A DNA stretch of 64,000 bases, taken from contig NZ_JACOPE010000001.1 of assembly GCF_014287355.1 (NCBI RefSeq), positions 620,001 to 684,000 of the forward strand, in the 5' to 3' direction. This DNA comes from Ruminococcus hominis. GTDB taxonomy: Bacteria > Bacillota > Clostridia > Lachnospirales > Lachnospiraceae. Positions 24,726-32,658 of this stretch are shown here, one piece after another (position 1 is the stretch's first letter; every line of letters begins with the position of its first letter). The notes under the pieces were generated by a model. It did not search any database. It was not told the DNA's origin and saw only the letters and a program-made list of their open reading frames with translations. The position numbers were made by a program, and so were the translations under genes.

Positions 24726-26957
24726 ATGAGAAATATTGTATTTCATAAAGAGACAAAGACATTTCATTTATATAATGATAAAATAAGCTACATTATGTGT
24801 GTGTTAGAAAACAGACATATGGGCCAGATTTATTTTGGAAAGAAAATTCATGATAAAAAGGATTTTTCTTATCTGGTAGAGAAAATAGAACGTCCGATGA
24901 CTTCCTATGTATATGAAGGGAACAAAAGTTTCTCATTGGAGCATATTCGACAGGAATATCCGGTATATGGGACAACGGACTATCGTCATCCTGCGATTGA
25001 AATATTACAGAAAAATGGAAGCAGAATCTCAGAATTTAAATATGATGGATATCAGATTTTACCAGGAAAGCCAAAACTTCAGGGACTTCCGTCTACTTAT
25101 ACAGAAACTGAAGAAGAAGCGATGACGCTTAAGATCTTTTTGAAAGATTCTCTTACGGGGATTGTAGTGGAATTGCTGTATACGATCTTTTCTGAATACA
25201 GTGCGATTGCCAGAAGTGTCTGTATAAAAAACACAGGGACAATGCCGGTACATTTGCTTACAGCAATGAGTTTAAATCTGGATCTTCCGGATAAAGATTA
25301 TGTTTGGATGCAACTGTCTGGTGCATGGGCTAGAGAACGGTACGTGAAGATGAGGACTTTGGAACAGGGCATTACGGCAATTGATAGCATGCGTGGAAAT
25401 TCTTCGCATGAACAGAATCCGTTCATGGTTCTTAAAAGAAAAAATACAGATGAATCTAAGGGAGAAGCAATAGGATTCAGTTTCATTTATAGCGGTAATT
25501 TTAGGATTCAGGCAGAAGTAGATACACATGATGTGACGCGAGTTACAGTAGGAATTAATCCAAATGGATTTGACTGGAAATTAGAATCAGGAGAAAGTTT
25601 TCAGACGCCAGAGGCAGTGATGCTTTACTCGGATAATGGACTTAATGAGATGAGTCAGAATTTTCATAAATTATATGCAAAGCGTCTTGCACGAGGGTAT
25701 TGGCGTGATCGCGTCAGACCAATATTGAACAATAATTGGGAAGCAACGTATTTTGATTTCACAGAAGAACGTTTGGTGAAAATTGCAGAGAAAGCAAAGG
25801 AATGCGGCATCGAATTATTTGTTCTTGATGATGGATGGTTTGGTGAACGTAGAAATGATAGTGCCGGATTGGGAGACTGGATAGTAAACAAGGAATTGCT
25901 TCCGAATGGGATTGAAGGTCTGGCAGATCGCATAGAAAATCTTGGTATGCAATTTGGTTTATGGATTGAACCAGAAATGGTAAATAAGGATTCAGACCTA
26001 TATCGTCAACATCCAGATTGGATCTTACAAACACCGGGAAGAACGAGTTCACATGGACGTAATCAATATGTATTAGATTTCTCAAGAAAAGAGATTGTTG
26101 ATTACATCTATACAATGATTTCAAAGATTCTTTCGAATGCAAAGATCTCATACATAAAATGGGATATGAACAGAAGCATTACAGAGTGTTATAGCATTGC
26201 TTATCCAGCAGAACGACAGGGAGAAATATTCCATCGTTATATACTTGGAGTGTATGATTTGTATGAAAGATTGACATCGGAATTTCCGAAAATCTTATTT
26301 GAGTCTTGTGCAAGCGGAGGAGGACGATTTGATCCGGGAATGCTTTATTATGCACCACAAGGATGGACAAGCGATGATTCTGATGCTATTGAAAGATTGA
26401 AAATCCAATATGGAACATCGATGTGTTATCCAATCAGCAGCATGGGAAGTCATGTGTCTGTAATACCAAATCATCAGGTATTTCGAAATACACCGTTACA
26501 TACAAGAGCAAATGTGGCCTATTTTGGAACATTTGGTTACGAGTTGGATTTGAATAAATTATCTGATACTGAAATTGAAGAGGTAAAGGCACAAATTTTA
26601 TTTATGAAAAAGTATCGTCAGTTGATACAATTTGGAACATTTTACAGATTGAAAAGTCCATTTGAGGGAAACGAAACCATTTGGATGGTAGTTAATGAAG
26701 AGAAAACGACAGCACTTGTAGGATATTATCGAGTGTTGAATGGAGTAAATCAACCATATAGCAGAATTAAGCTTCAGGGTCTTGATTCTAATAAGCTCTA
26801 TGATAATATATTAGCAAAGACAGAGCATTATGGGGATGAATTGATGAACTTTGGTCTTATTACAACAGATGTTACAGCAGGTCAAGTTCCAGGTGATGCG
26901 ATACCTTGTACAGATTTTGAATCAAGGATTTATATTTTAAGAGAAAAAAACATATAG
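24726..26957 (+). CDS. GH36 alpha-galactosidase
   Basis: A 743-residue enzyme with the three-domain layout of GH36: an N-terminal beta-sandwich, a central barrel and a C-terminal beta-domain. The nucleophile is Asp480 in KWDMNRSITE, and the likely acid/base is Asp550 in GWTSDDSDAIERL. DDGWFGERRNDSAGLGDW is a family hallmark. It has no signal peptide. GH36 removes terminal alpha-galactose (raffinose family sugars, blood group B-like caps), and a minority act on alpha-GalNAc. Placement after fucosidases and a hexosamine kinase favours a host glycan. Its stop codon directly abuts palindrome 3. Confidence 0.93.
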   Translation: MRNIVFHKETKTFHLYNDKISYIMCVLENRHMGQIYFGKKIHDKKDFSYLVEKIERPMTSYVYEGNKSFSLEHIRQEYPVYGTTDYRHPAIEILQKNGSRISEFKYDGYQILPGKPKLQGLPSTYTETEEEAMTLKIFLKDSLTGIVVELLYTIFSEYSAIARSVCIKNTGTMPVHLLTAMSLNLDLPDKDYVWMQLSGAWARERYVKMRTLEQGITAIDSMRGNSSHEQNPFMVLKRKNTDESKGEAIGFSFIYSGNFRIQAEVDTHDVTRVTVGINPNGFDWKLESGESFQTPEAVMLYSDNGLNEMSQNFHKLYAKRLARGYWRDRVRPILNNNWEATYFDFTEERLVKIAEKAKECGIELFVLDDGWFGERRNDSAGLGDWIVNKELLPNGIEGLADRIENLGMQFGLWIEPEMVNKDSDLYRQHPDWILQTPGRTSSHGRNQYVLDFSRKEIVDYIYTMISKILSNAKISYIKWDMNRSITECYSIAYPAERQGEIFHRYILGVYDLYERLTSEFPKILFESCASGGGRFDPGMLYYAPQGWTSDDSDAIERLKIQYGTSMCYPISSMGSHVSVIPNHQVFRNTPLHTRANVAYFGTFGYELDLNKLSDTEIEEVKAQILFMKKYRQLIQFGTFYRLKSPFEGNETIWMVVNEEKTTALVGYYRVLNGVNQPYSRIKLQGLDSNKLYDNILAKTEHYGDELMNFGLITTDVTAGQVPGDAIPCTDFESRIYILREKNI

Positions 26958-27029
26958 AACCAGACAGGGACGGAGATTTCCGGCTTTTTTCATAGAAAAA
27001 AAGCCGGAAATCTCCGTCCCTGTCTGGTT
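26958..27029. repeat. Palindromic repeat 3 (33-bp arms)
   Basis: AACCAGACAGGGACGGAGAT starting at 26958, continuing through TTCCGGCTTTTTT, is mirrored exactly by 26997-27029. The short centre is CATAGA. It begins on the base after the GH36 stop codon and ends a few bases before the terminator of the tRNA-Leu gene on the other strand, so it may serve as a transcription boundary for both. Confidence 0.94.
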
Positions 27030-27033
27030 ATGC

Positions 27034-27065
27034 AAAATAAAAAACCCATGCATACACATGGGTTT
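27034..27065 (-). terminator. Terminator of tRNA-Leu
   Basis: AAACCCATG (27042-27050) and CATGGGTTT (27057-27065) form a perfect 9-bp stem. On the minus strand it is followed by TTTTTTATTTTG. A decayed copy lies at about 6523-6545. Confidence 0.85.
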
Positions 27066-27073
27066 CTGCCTAG

Positions 27074-27157
27074 TGCGGAAGAAGAGACTTGAACTCTCAC
27101 AGGATAAACTCCCACTAGAACCTGAATCTAGCGCGTCTGCCATTCCGCCACTTCCGC
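27074..27157 (-). tRNA. tRNA-Leu (anticodon CAG)
   Basis: An 84-nt class II tRNA on the minus strand. The acceptor stem pairs GCGGAAG at the 5' end (27157-27151) with CTTCCGC (27081-27075), with discriminator A at 27074. The anticodon loop TTCAGGT gives CAG at 27124-27122. The long variable arm and the T-arm GAGAGTTCAAGTCTC are present. No CCA is encoded. It is flanked by a promoter (27170-27198) and a terminator (27034-27065) as a single-gene unit. Confidence 0.93.
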
Positions 27158-27169
27158 TCGACATGTGAT

Positions 27170-27198
27170 AGTATATCAATAATTGGATAGTTTGTAAA
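27170..27198 (-). promoter_or_regulatory. Promoter of tRNA-Leu
   Basis: On the minus strand TTTACA (27198-27193) and TATACT (27175-27170) are separated by 17 bp, ending 12 bp before the tRNA 5' end. Confidence 0.7.
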
Positions 27199-27301
27199 CC
27201 CTAAAACTCTAAAAAAATAAAAAAAGTTAATTTGTTCAAATAATATAAAAAATCAGAAAATTTAGAAAAAAAGTAGGAATGTAAAAATTATTGTTATTTT
27301 T

Positions 27302-27330
27302 TTGACCTTTTCAATAAAATGAGGTACAAT
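27302..27330 (+). promoter_or_regulatory. Promoter of the DUF6465 gene
   Basis: TTGACC (27302-27307) and TACAAT (27325-27330) are 17 bp apart, 64 bp before the start codon. Confidence 0.75.
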
Positions 27331-27394
27331 AACACTTGTAGCAAAAATGAAATCGAGTCAGAATACTTGAATATTTATTAGGAGGGAACAAGTA

Positions 27395-27964
27395 ATGGCA
27401 AGAAAAACATTAAAAGAGCAAAAAGCAGCTAAAGCGTTAAAGACAGCAGAACAGACAGCGTTAAAGAATGAGACAGCAGCAGAGGCAACAGCAGAGGCAG
27501 CAACATCTTCTATAAAAGAAACAAAGACAACAGAGACAGTAAAAGAAGAAGTTAAAAAAGTTGAGACTAAAAAAGTAGAACCTAAGAAGGTAGAAGCAAA
27601 ACCAGCTCCAAAGGCAATCTCAACTCAGAAAGATACAACAAAAGGAATTGAGACAAAAGCAGCAGTTCTTGTAGATGCACCGGCAAAAGAAGAGAAAGCA
27701 CCTGCAAAGAAAACAGCAGCAAAGAAAGCACCTGCAAAGAAGACAACAGCAAAGAAAGCTGAAGTAAAAACAGAGATGTTCCTTCAGTTCGCTGGAAAAG
27801 AATATACAGAAAAAGAAATCTTCCAGAAAGTAAAAGACGTTTGGACAAAAGTTCTTAAGAATAAAGTTGGCGATTTGAAAGACGTTAAGATTTACTTAAA
27901 ACCAGAAGATTCAGCAGCTTACTATGTAATCAACGGAGATACAACAGGTAGAGTTGAACTGTAA
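27395..27964 (+). CDS. Lysine/alanine-rich DUF6465 protein
   Basis: A 189-residue protein. Residues 1-125 are low-complexity and rich in Lys, Ala, Glu and Thr, ending in histone H1-like PAKKTAAKKAPAKKTTAKK. Residues about 128-189 form the conserved DUF6465 domain (FAGKEYTEKEIFQKVKDVW ... YYVINGDTTGRVEL). The family is common in Lachnospiraceae with no known function. A basic disordered tail could bind nucleic acid, but this is inference. It is monocistronic, with a strong promoter, a GGAGG site and a terminator, suggesting high expression. Confidence 0.85.
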   Translation: MARKTLKEQKAAKALKTAEQTALKNETAAEATAEAATSSIKETKTTETVKEEVKKVETKKVEPKKVEAKPAPKAISTQKDTTKGIETKAAVLVDAPAKEEKAPAKKTAAKKAPAKKTTAKKAEVKTEMFLQFAGKEYTEKEIFQKVKDVWTKVLKNKVGDLKDVKIYLKPEDSAAYYVINGDTTGRVEL

Positions 27965-27996
27965 GATTAAATAAGAAAAGTGTAAGAACATACATA

Positions 27997-28037
27997 AAAG
28001 GAGAAGTGATATTGACAGGATATCATTTCTCCTTTTT
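27997..28037 (+). terminator. Terminator after the DUF6465 gene
   Basis: AAAAGGAGAAGTGATAT pairs with ATATCATTTCTCCTTTT across a 7-nt loop, with a T-rich tail at 28032-28037. Confidence 0.85.
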
Positions 28038-28103
28038 AAGTTGCCATGCATACGACAAAAGGAGTAAGATAGAGTTATTAGAAAAGTAATGGAGGCTTAA
28101 AAG

Positions 28104-28691
28104 ATGAATCGATTAGAGAAACAGCTTCAATTTATTTTGGAAATTGATAAAGTGAAAAAGATTATACGTCAGACACCGCTTTCAGATGCATCACGCAAGG
28201 AGAATGATGCAGAGCATTCCTGGCATATCGCATTGATGGCATACCTGCTTCAGGAATACGCAGAGGAACCGGTTGAGGTATCAAAAGTAATGTTGATGGT
28301 ACTGATCCATGATCTGGTGGAGATTGATGCCGGTGATACCTATGCATATGATGAGGAAGGTGCAAAAACAAAGGATGAGCGAGAAAGAAAGGCAGCTGAC
28401 CATATTTTTGGAATGTTACCAGAAGATCAAGGAATGTATTTAAAAGCCTTGTGGGAAGAATTTGAAGCGTACGAGACAGCAGAGGCGAAGTATGCACATT
28501 TGCTTGATAATTTCCAGCCATTATTGTTAAATGATGCCGCTGGTGGAATTAGTTGGACAGAGCATCAAGTGAAGAAATCACAAATTTATAAAAGAAATGA
28601 AAAAGTAGAAGAAACATCTGCGACTATCTGGAAGTGTATGCAAGATAAAATAGATAAGCACATTCAGGCAGGTCATGTTTTGGATGAGTAA
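28104..28691 (+). CDS. HD domain phosphohydrolase
   Basis: A 195-residue protein of the HD superfamily resembling YfbR/HDDC2 5'-deoxynucleotidases. The metal ligands are seen in DAEHSWHIALMAY (first His), LIHDLVEIDAGDT (His-Asp) and a later Asp in LLDNFQPLL. Enzymes of this group hydrolyse deoxynucleoside monophosphates in the cytoplasm. GGAGG precedes the ATG. It lies just before a sirtuin gene, 55 bp away. Confidence 0.85.
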   Translation: MNRLEKQLQFILEIDKVKKIIRQTPLSDASRKENDAEHSWHIALMAYLLQEYAEEPVEVSKVMLMVLIHDLVEIDAGDTYAYDEEGAKTKDERERKAADHIFGMLPEDQGMYLKALWEEFEAYETAEAKYAHLLDNFQPLLLNDAAGGISWTEHQVKKSQIYKRNEKVEETSATIWKCMQDKIDKHIQAGHVLDE

Positions 28692-28746
28692 TGTAAGTTG
28701 GGCACTTTATAGACGTGCAGGAGATTAATACAAGGGGTGATATGTG

Positions 28747-29475
28747 ATGTATGAGAAAGAAATAGAACAGTTACAGAAGATGATAGATGAAAGTCAGAAT
28801 ATTGTCTTTTTTGGAGGCGCAGGAGTATCGACGGAGAGTGGAATCCCGGATTTTAGAAGTGCGGATGGTATTTATCATCAGTCTTATAAATATTCACCGG
28901 AACAGGTAGTGAGTCATTCTTTTTTTATACAGCATACAGAAGCTTTTTACGAATTCTATAAAGAAAAAATGATGATGCTGGATGCGAAGCCGAATGCGGC
29001 GCATAGAAAGCTTGCAGAGCTGGAAATGGCAGGGAAGCTGAAAGCAGTTGTAACACAGAATATCGACGGGCTACATCAGGCAGCAGGAAGCAAAACAGTA
29101 TATGAATTACATGGAAGTATTATGAGAAATTATTGCATGGATTGTCATGAATTTTATGATGCGGAATATGTGAAAAGTTCTGATGGAATACCAAGATGTA
29201 AAAAATGTGGAGGGATTATTAAACCAGATGTTGTCCTTTATGAAGAAGGATTGGATTCTGCAACGATCCAGGGTGCTGTAAATGCAATTGGTCAGGCAGA
29301 TATGTTAATCATCGGAGGCACTTCATTGGTCGTATATCCGGCGGCCGGATTTATTGATTACTTCAATGGAAAATATTTGGCAGTGATCAATAAATCGGAG
29401 ACCGGAAGGGCTGTGCGGTCGAATTTGACGATTTCAGCCCCGATTGGAGAAGTGATGGAGAAAATTTTTGTTTGA
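28747..29475 (+). CDS. cobB: NAD-dependent protein deacylase (sirtuin)
   Basis: A 242-residue Sir2 protein. It has the NAD-binding GAGVSTESGIPDFRSADGIY (residues about 24-43), TQNIDGLHQAAGS, the catalytic His in ELHGS, and a four-Cys zinc site (CMDC ... CKKC). It removes acyl groups from protein lysines, using NAD. I place the start at ATG 28747 rather than the GTG one codon earlier; AAGGGGTG lies upstream. Symbol given by family convention. Confidence 0.92.
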   Translation: MYEKEIEQLQKMIDESQNIVFFGGAGVSTESGIPDFRSADGIYHQSYKYSPEQVVSHSFFIQHTEAFYEFYKEKMMMLDAKPNAAHRKLAELEMAGKLKAVVTQNIDGLHQAAGSKTVYELHGSIMRNYCMDCHEFYDAEYVKSSDGIPRCKKCGGIIKPDVVLYEEGLDSATIQGAVNAIGQADMLIIGGTSLVVYPAAGFIDYFNGKYLAVINKSETGRAVRSNLTISAPIGEVMEKIFV

Positions 29476-29537
29476 GCTATTTGCATGTGATATTAAAAGC
29501 AGTTAAATTTGCAACGTTCTCAATCATGAAAAATAAA

Positions 29538-30563
29538 TTATTTTGTTGTATTACGGCGAATTAATACAGGGGCAATTTGTTTATGAACAGGTTCACCTAA
29601 TGGTTTGGGAACACGCTTTTTCTGCTCTTCCATCTGTTGGACAAGAAGATCCATGGCAGTCTTTACAATCACATCAATCTGCTGGCCGATGGTTGTGATC
29701 GGAAGGATTGCCTCGCTGGCAATCGGAGAGTTGTCAAATCCAACAATCTCATAAGTAGAAGGAAATGTTCCATATTTTTGGAAAATTAAATTAAGAAACA
29801 TATTAGCATAGGTATCATTCGCAAGAAAGATACCTTTTTTTTGATTGGGGTATTTTGCTTCTATTTTATTGAAAATCTCTCGGATTACGTTTAAAATCTC
29901 ATGATAAGAATCACCTTCTACACTAAGATCTATATCATATGGAACATGATATTCTTCGCAAGTAGCCTGAAAGGCCCGGATTCGGTCATAAGCCGGGGCG
30001 GATTTATTCACATTGACATTTATATGAATTAATATGTCACATTTATCCCGAATCAACAGGGAAGTAGCTTGAAGTGCACCCATATAGTTATCAGTATTGA
30101 CACTGCTGATATATTTTGCTTCGCGTTCAATCGCGATGACAGGAATCTGATAGGAAGCAAGTTTCTCAGATGGAAGAGTGTGACTTAAAACAATCAGTCC
30201 TTCAATCTGATAAGACAGAAGTTCTTCAATGTACTGTTGTTCTTCTTCAGCACCATGTTCACTGGCGAAAACAAGAAATTTATAGTGATAATCACTGTAG
30301 CTGGAAAGGAATTGTGTCAGCATCTCAGAATAATAGTGCAGGTAAAGGTTTGGAACAATGATTCCGATAAATTCGCTTTTTCCATTTGCCAGAACCTTTG
30401 CCAGCTTATTCTTTTTATATCCAAGTGTATCAAGAGCCTGTGAAATCTTTTCCTGGTTTTCAACCGTCAGTGAATCCGGGTGATTGAAATATCTTGATAT
30501 TGTAGTTTTTGAAAAATTGGTGTATTCCGCAATATCTGCAAAAGTTACCTGTTTTTTACTCAT
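29538..30563 (-). CDS. LacI family repressor of the fructan operon
   Basis: A 341-residue regulator starting at ATG 30563, which has GGAGGAG a few bases upstream. The helix-turn-helix is VTFADIAEYTNFSKTTISRY, followed by the sugar-binding domain. It diverges from the fructan importer operon. The two operators AACCGGTT-N4-AACCGGTT at 30651-30670 and 30732-30751 lie in the shared space and flank the operon promoter. The likely inducer is sucrose, fructose or a fructo-oligosaccharide, judged from GH32 and fructokinase downstream. Confidence 0.9.
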   Translation of the reverse strand: MSKKQVTFADIAEYTNFSKTTISRYFNHPDSLTVENQEKISQALDTLGYKKNKLAKVLANGKSEFIGIIVPNLYLHYYSEMLTQFLSSYSDYHYKFLVFASEHGAEEEQQYIEELLSYQIEGLIVLSHTLPSEKLASYQIPVIAIEREAKYISSVNTDNYMGALQATSLLIRDKCDILIHINVNVNKSAPAYDRIRAFQATCEEYHVPYDIDLSVEGDSYHEILNVIREIFNKIEAKYPNQKKGIFLANDTYANMFLNLIFQKYGTFPSTYEIVGFDNSPIASEAILPITTIGQQIDVIVKTAMDLLVQQMEEQKKRVPKPLGEPVHKQIAPVLIRRNTTK

Positions 30564-30642
30564 AAAATTGAATCTCCTCCAATATGATGGCTGATGGTTA
30601 ATAATATCTTTCAGTATAGCAATTTTCATGGAAAAATGCAAT

Positions 30643-30678
30643 GCTAAAATAACCGGTTGCGTAACCGGTTATTTTAGC
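30643..30678. promoter_or_regulatory. LacI operator O1 (16-bp arms)
   Basis: GCTAAAATAACCGGTT (30643-30658) and its exact reverse complement (30663-30678) flank the spacer GCGT. The inner part, AACCGGTT-GCGT-AACCGGTT, matches O2. It lies just upstream of the -35 of the operon and may also repress the lacI-type gene itself. Confidence 0.85.
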
Positions 30679-30689
30679 GCACAAAAGTG

Positions 30690-30718
30690 TTGACAGAAAG
30701 AGAAGAATATAGTAATAT
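30690..30718 (+). promoter_or_regulatory. Promoter of the fructan operon
   Basis: Perfect TTGACA (30690-30695), a 17-bp spacer and TAATAT (30713-30718). It is enclosed between operators O1 and O2. Confidence 0.85.
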
Positions 30719-30731
30719 CAAACTACAAAGT

Positions 30732-30751
30732 AACCGGTTACGTAACCGGTT
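30732..30751. promoter_or_regulatory. LacI operator O2 (20-bp perfect palindrome)
   Basis: AACCGGTTACGTAACCGGTT is a perfect palindrome starting about 7 bp after the expected transcription start. Its centre is 81 bp from that of O1. Confidence 0.88.
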
Positions 30752-30785
30752 TTTCATAAAGTTAAAGGAATGGAGGAAGAAGTGC

Positions 30786-31724
30786 ATGAAAAGAATGCAA
30801 AATCAAGCAAAGTCCGTAAGCAAACGAACGTGGAGAGAAAAGATGATTTATATGAAGAAAAACTGGCAGTTATATCTTTTCTTCCTAATGCCAGGGCTTT
30901 TACTGACAATTATTTTTAAGTATCTCCCAATGGGTGGTCTCCTGATAGCGTTCGAAGACTACAATGTAATAAAAGGAGTTCTAGGTAGTCCATGGGTAGG
31001 ACTTGAGTATTTTAGGCGATTTTTATCTTCACCAGATTTTATGAATTATCTGATGAATACATTAAAATTGAGTATCTATGGACTGTTGTGGGGGTTCCCG
31101 GTTCCGATTATTCTTGCATTGCTTCTGAATCGCATCCGTAAGACAGGGATTAAAAAGAAAGTTCAGCTTTTGATCTATATGCCGAATTTTATTTCAGTCA
31201 TCGTACTTTGCGGTATGGTTCGTATGCTTTTATCACCTGTAGGACCGTTGAACAAAGCGCTCGGAATTAGCACAAACTGGATGACAATGCCTTCTGCATT
31301 CCGAACAATTTATATTGCAAGCGGAATCTGGCAAGCAGCAGGATGGTCATCTATCATGTATACAGCAGCATTGGCAAATGCAAGCAAGGAGCTGGAAGAA
31401 GCAGCGATCATGGATGGAGCTAATCTTCTGCAGCAGATCTGGTATGTAGAGTTGCCGGCAATTAAAAATATTATTGTAATTCAGTTTATTTTACAGGCCG
31501 GAAATATTATGAGTATAGGTTTTGAAAAAGCATATGCTTTACAGACAGACATGAACTTGCCAGCATCAGAAATCCTGTCTACATATGTATATCGTATCGG
31601 ACTTCTGAACGGAGATTATGGATATTCGACAGCGGTAGGTCTCTTCAATTCGGTTGTAAATGTTATCTTGTTGATCTTTGTAAACTGGGTTGTTAAGAAA
31701 CTGAATGACGGAGAAGGATTATAG
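30786..31724 (+). CDS. ABC transporter permease (LplB type)
   Basis: A 312-residue permease of the LplB/polygalacturonan-sugar subfamily, with six membrane helices after a basic N-terminus. It contains the segment YLPMGGLLIAFEDYNVIKG typical of LplB and an EAA loop ELEEAAIMDGANLLQQIWYVELP. The ATG at 30786 follows GGAGG with normal spacing. The partner permease follows with a 16-bp gap. Confidence 0.9.
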   Translation: MKRMQNQAKSVSKRTWREKMIYMKKNWQLYLFFLMPGLLLTIIFKYLPMGGLLIAFEDYNVIKGVLGSPWVGLEYFRRFLSSPDFMNYLMNTLKLSIYGLLWGFPVPIILALLLNRIRKTGIKKKVQLLIYMPNFISVIVLCGMVRMLLSPVGPLNKALGISTNWMTMPSAFRTIYIASGIWQAAGWSSIMYTAALANASKELEEAAIMDGANLLQQIWYVELPAIKNIIVIQFILQAGNIMSIGFEKAYALQTDMNLPASEILSTYVYRIGLLNGDYGYSTAVGLFNSVVNVILLIFVNWVVKKLNDGEGL

Positions 31725-31740
31725 AAAAGAGGGAGAAGAG

Positions 31741-32637
31741 ATGGAGAAAAAAAAGAAGAAAAAATATTCAAGGACAGACCAAGTAATCCTTGGAATCGGA
31801 TTTACCATTCTTGGTTTATTCGTCCTTTCTATAGCAATACCGATTATCTATGTAGTACTTGCATCCTTTATGGATCCGACTGTTTTGAATAACCAGGGAT
31901 TGAGTTTTAATATTAAGGACTGGACATTAGATGCATATCGAAGAGTATTAGAGAATGAAATGATCTGGCGTGGCTTTTTAAATTCCTTCCTGTATTCACT
32001 TGCATTTACAGTTATTTCTGTTTTTGTGACATTATTGGCAGCGTATCCGTTGTCCAAAAAAGAATTTGTAGGAAGAAAGATTTTTAATATTATTTTCTTA
32101 ATTACTATGTTTTTTGGCGGTGGAATGATTCCTACATTCATTTTGATCAATCAACTGCATATGGTTAATACAGTGTGGGCAATCCTGATTCCAGGAGCAT
32201 TTAATGTATGGAATATGATTCTTGCAAGAACTTATTATCAGTCAATTCCAAAAGAATTAAGAGAAGCATCTGCGATTGATGGAGCGAATGAAATCCAACA
32301 TTTCTTTAAAATTATGATTCCGGTATGTAAGCCAATCATTGCAGTACTGGCGCTTTGGTCTTTCGTTGGAATGTGGAACAGTTATTTCGACGCAATGATT
32401 TATTTGAATGATGCGAATTTGCAGCCATTACAGTTAGTGCTCCGTTCTATCTTAGTACAGAATACACCACAGCCGGGCATGATTGCCGATATTCAGAGCA
32501 CAGCGGAAATGGCAAAAATAGCAGAACAGCTCAAATATGCAACCATTGTAGTATCAAGTTTACCACTGTTAGTAATGTACCCATTCTTCCAGAAGTACTT
32601 TGACAAAGGAATTATGGTTGGATCGGTAAAAGGCTAA
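31741..32637 (+). CDS. ABC transporter permease (YtcP type)
   Basis: A 298-residue permease starting at ATG 31741 after GAGGGAGAAGAG, with an N-terminus of eight lysines (MEKKKKKKYS). Six membrane helices are seen. The EAA loop is LREASAIDGANEIQHFFKIMIP, and the C-terminus ends YFDKGIMVGSVKG as in YtcP. It partners with the LplB-type protein. No ATPase lies nearby. Confidence 0.9.
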   Translation: MEKKKKKKYSRTDQVILGIGFTILGLFVLSIAIPIIYVVLASFMDPTVLNNQGLSFNIKDWTLDAYRRVLENEMIWRGFLNSFLYSLAFTVISVFVTLLAAYPLSKKEFVGRKIFNIIFLITMFFGGGMIPTFILINQLHMVNTVWAILIPGAFNVWNMILARTYYQSIPKELREASAIDGANEIQHFFKIMIPVCKPIIAVLALWSFVGMWNSYFDAMIYLNDANLQPLQLVLRSILVQNTPQPGMIADIQSTAEMAKIAEQLKYATIVVSSLPLLVMYPFFQKYFDKGIMVGSVKG

Positions 32638-32658
32638 TAAGAAAGGAATGATACAGAT

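Noticed and set aside
25759..26151. A 130-codon minus-strand frame inside the GH36 gene
   Set aside because: The plus-strand frame has catalytic residues and full family length; the antisense frame has no motif or start signal.
27670..27770. Short repeats in the DUF6465 gene as a possible CRISPR or VNTR
   Set aside because: They are codon-level repeats of APAKKT-type residues inside a real coding frame, without unique spacers.
27582..27848. A Leu-rich minus-strand frame that looks like a membrane protein
   Set aside because: It is the antisense of the Lys/Ala-rich DUF6465 tail; Leu runs arise from complementing Lys and Glu codons.
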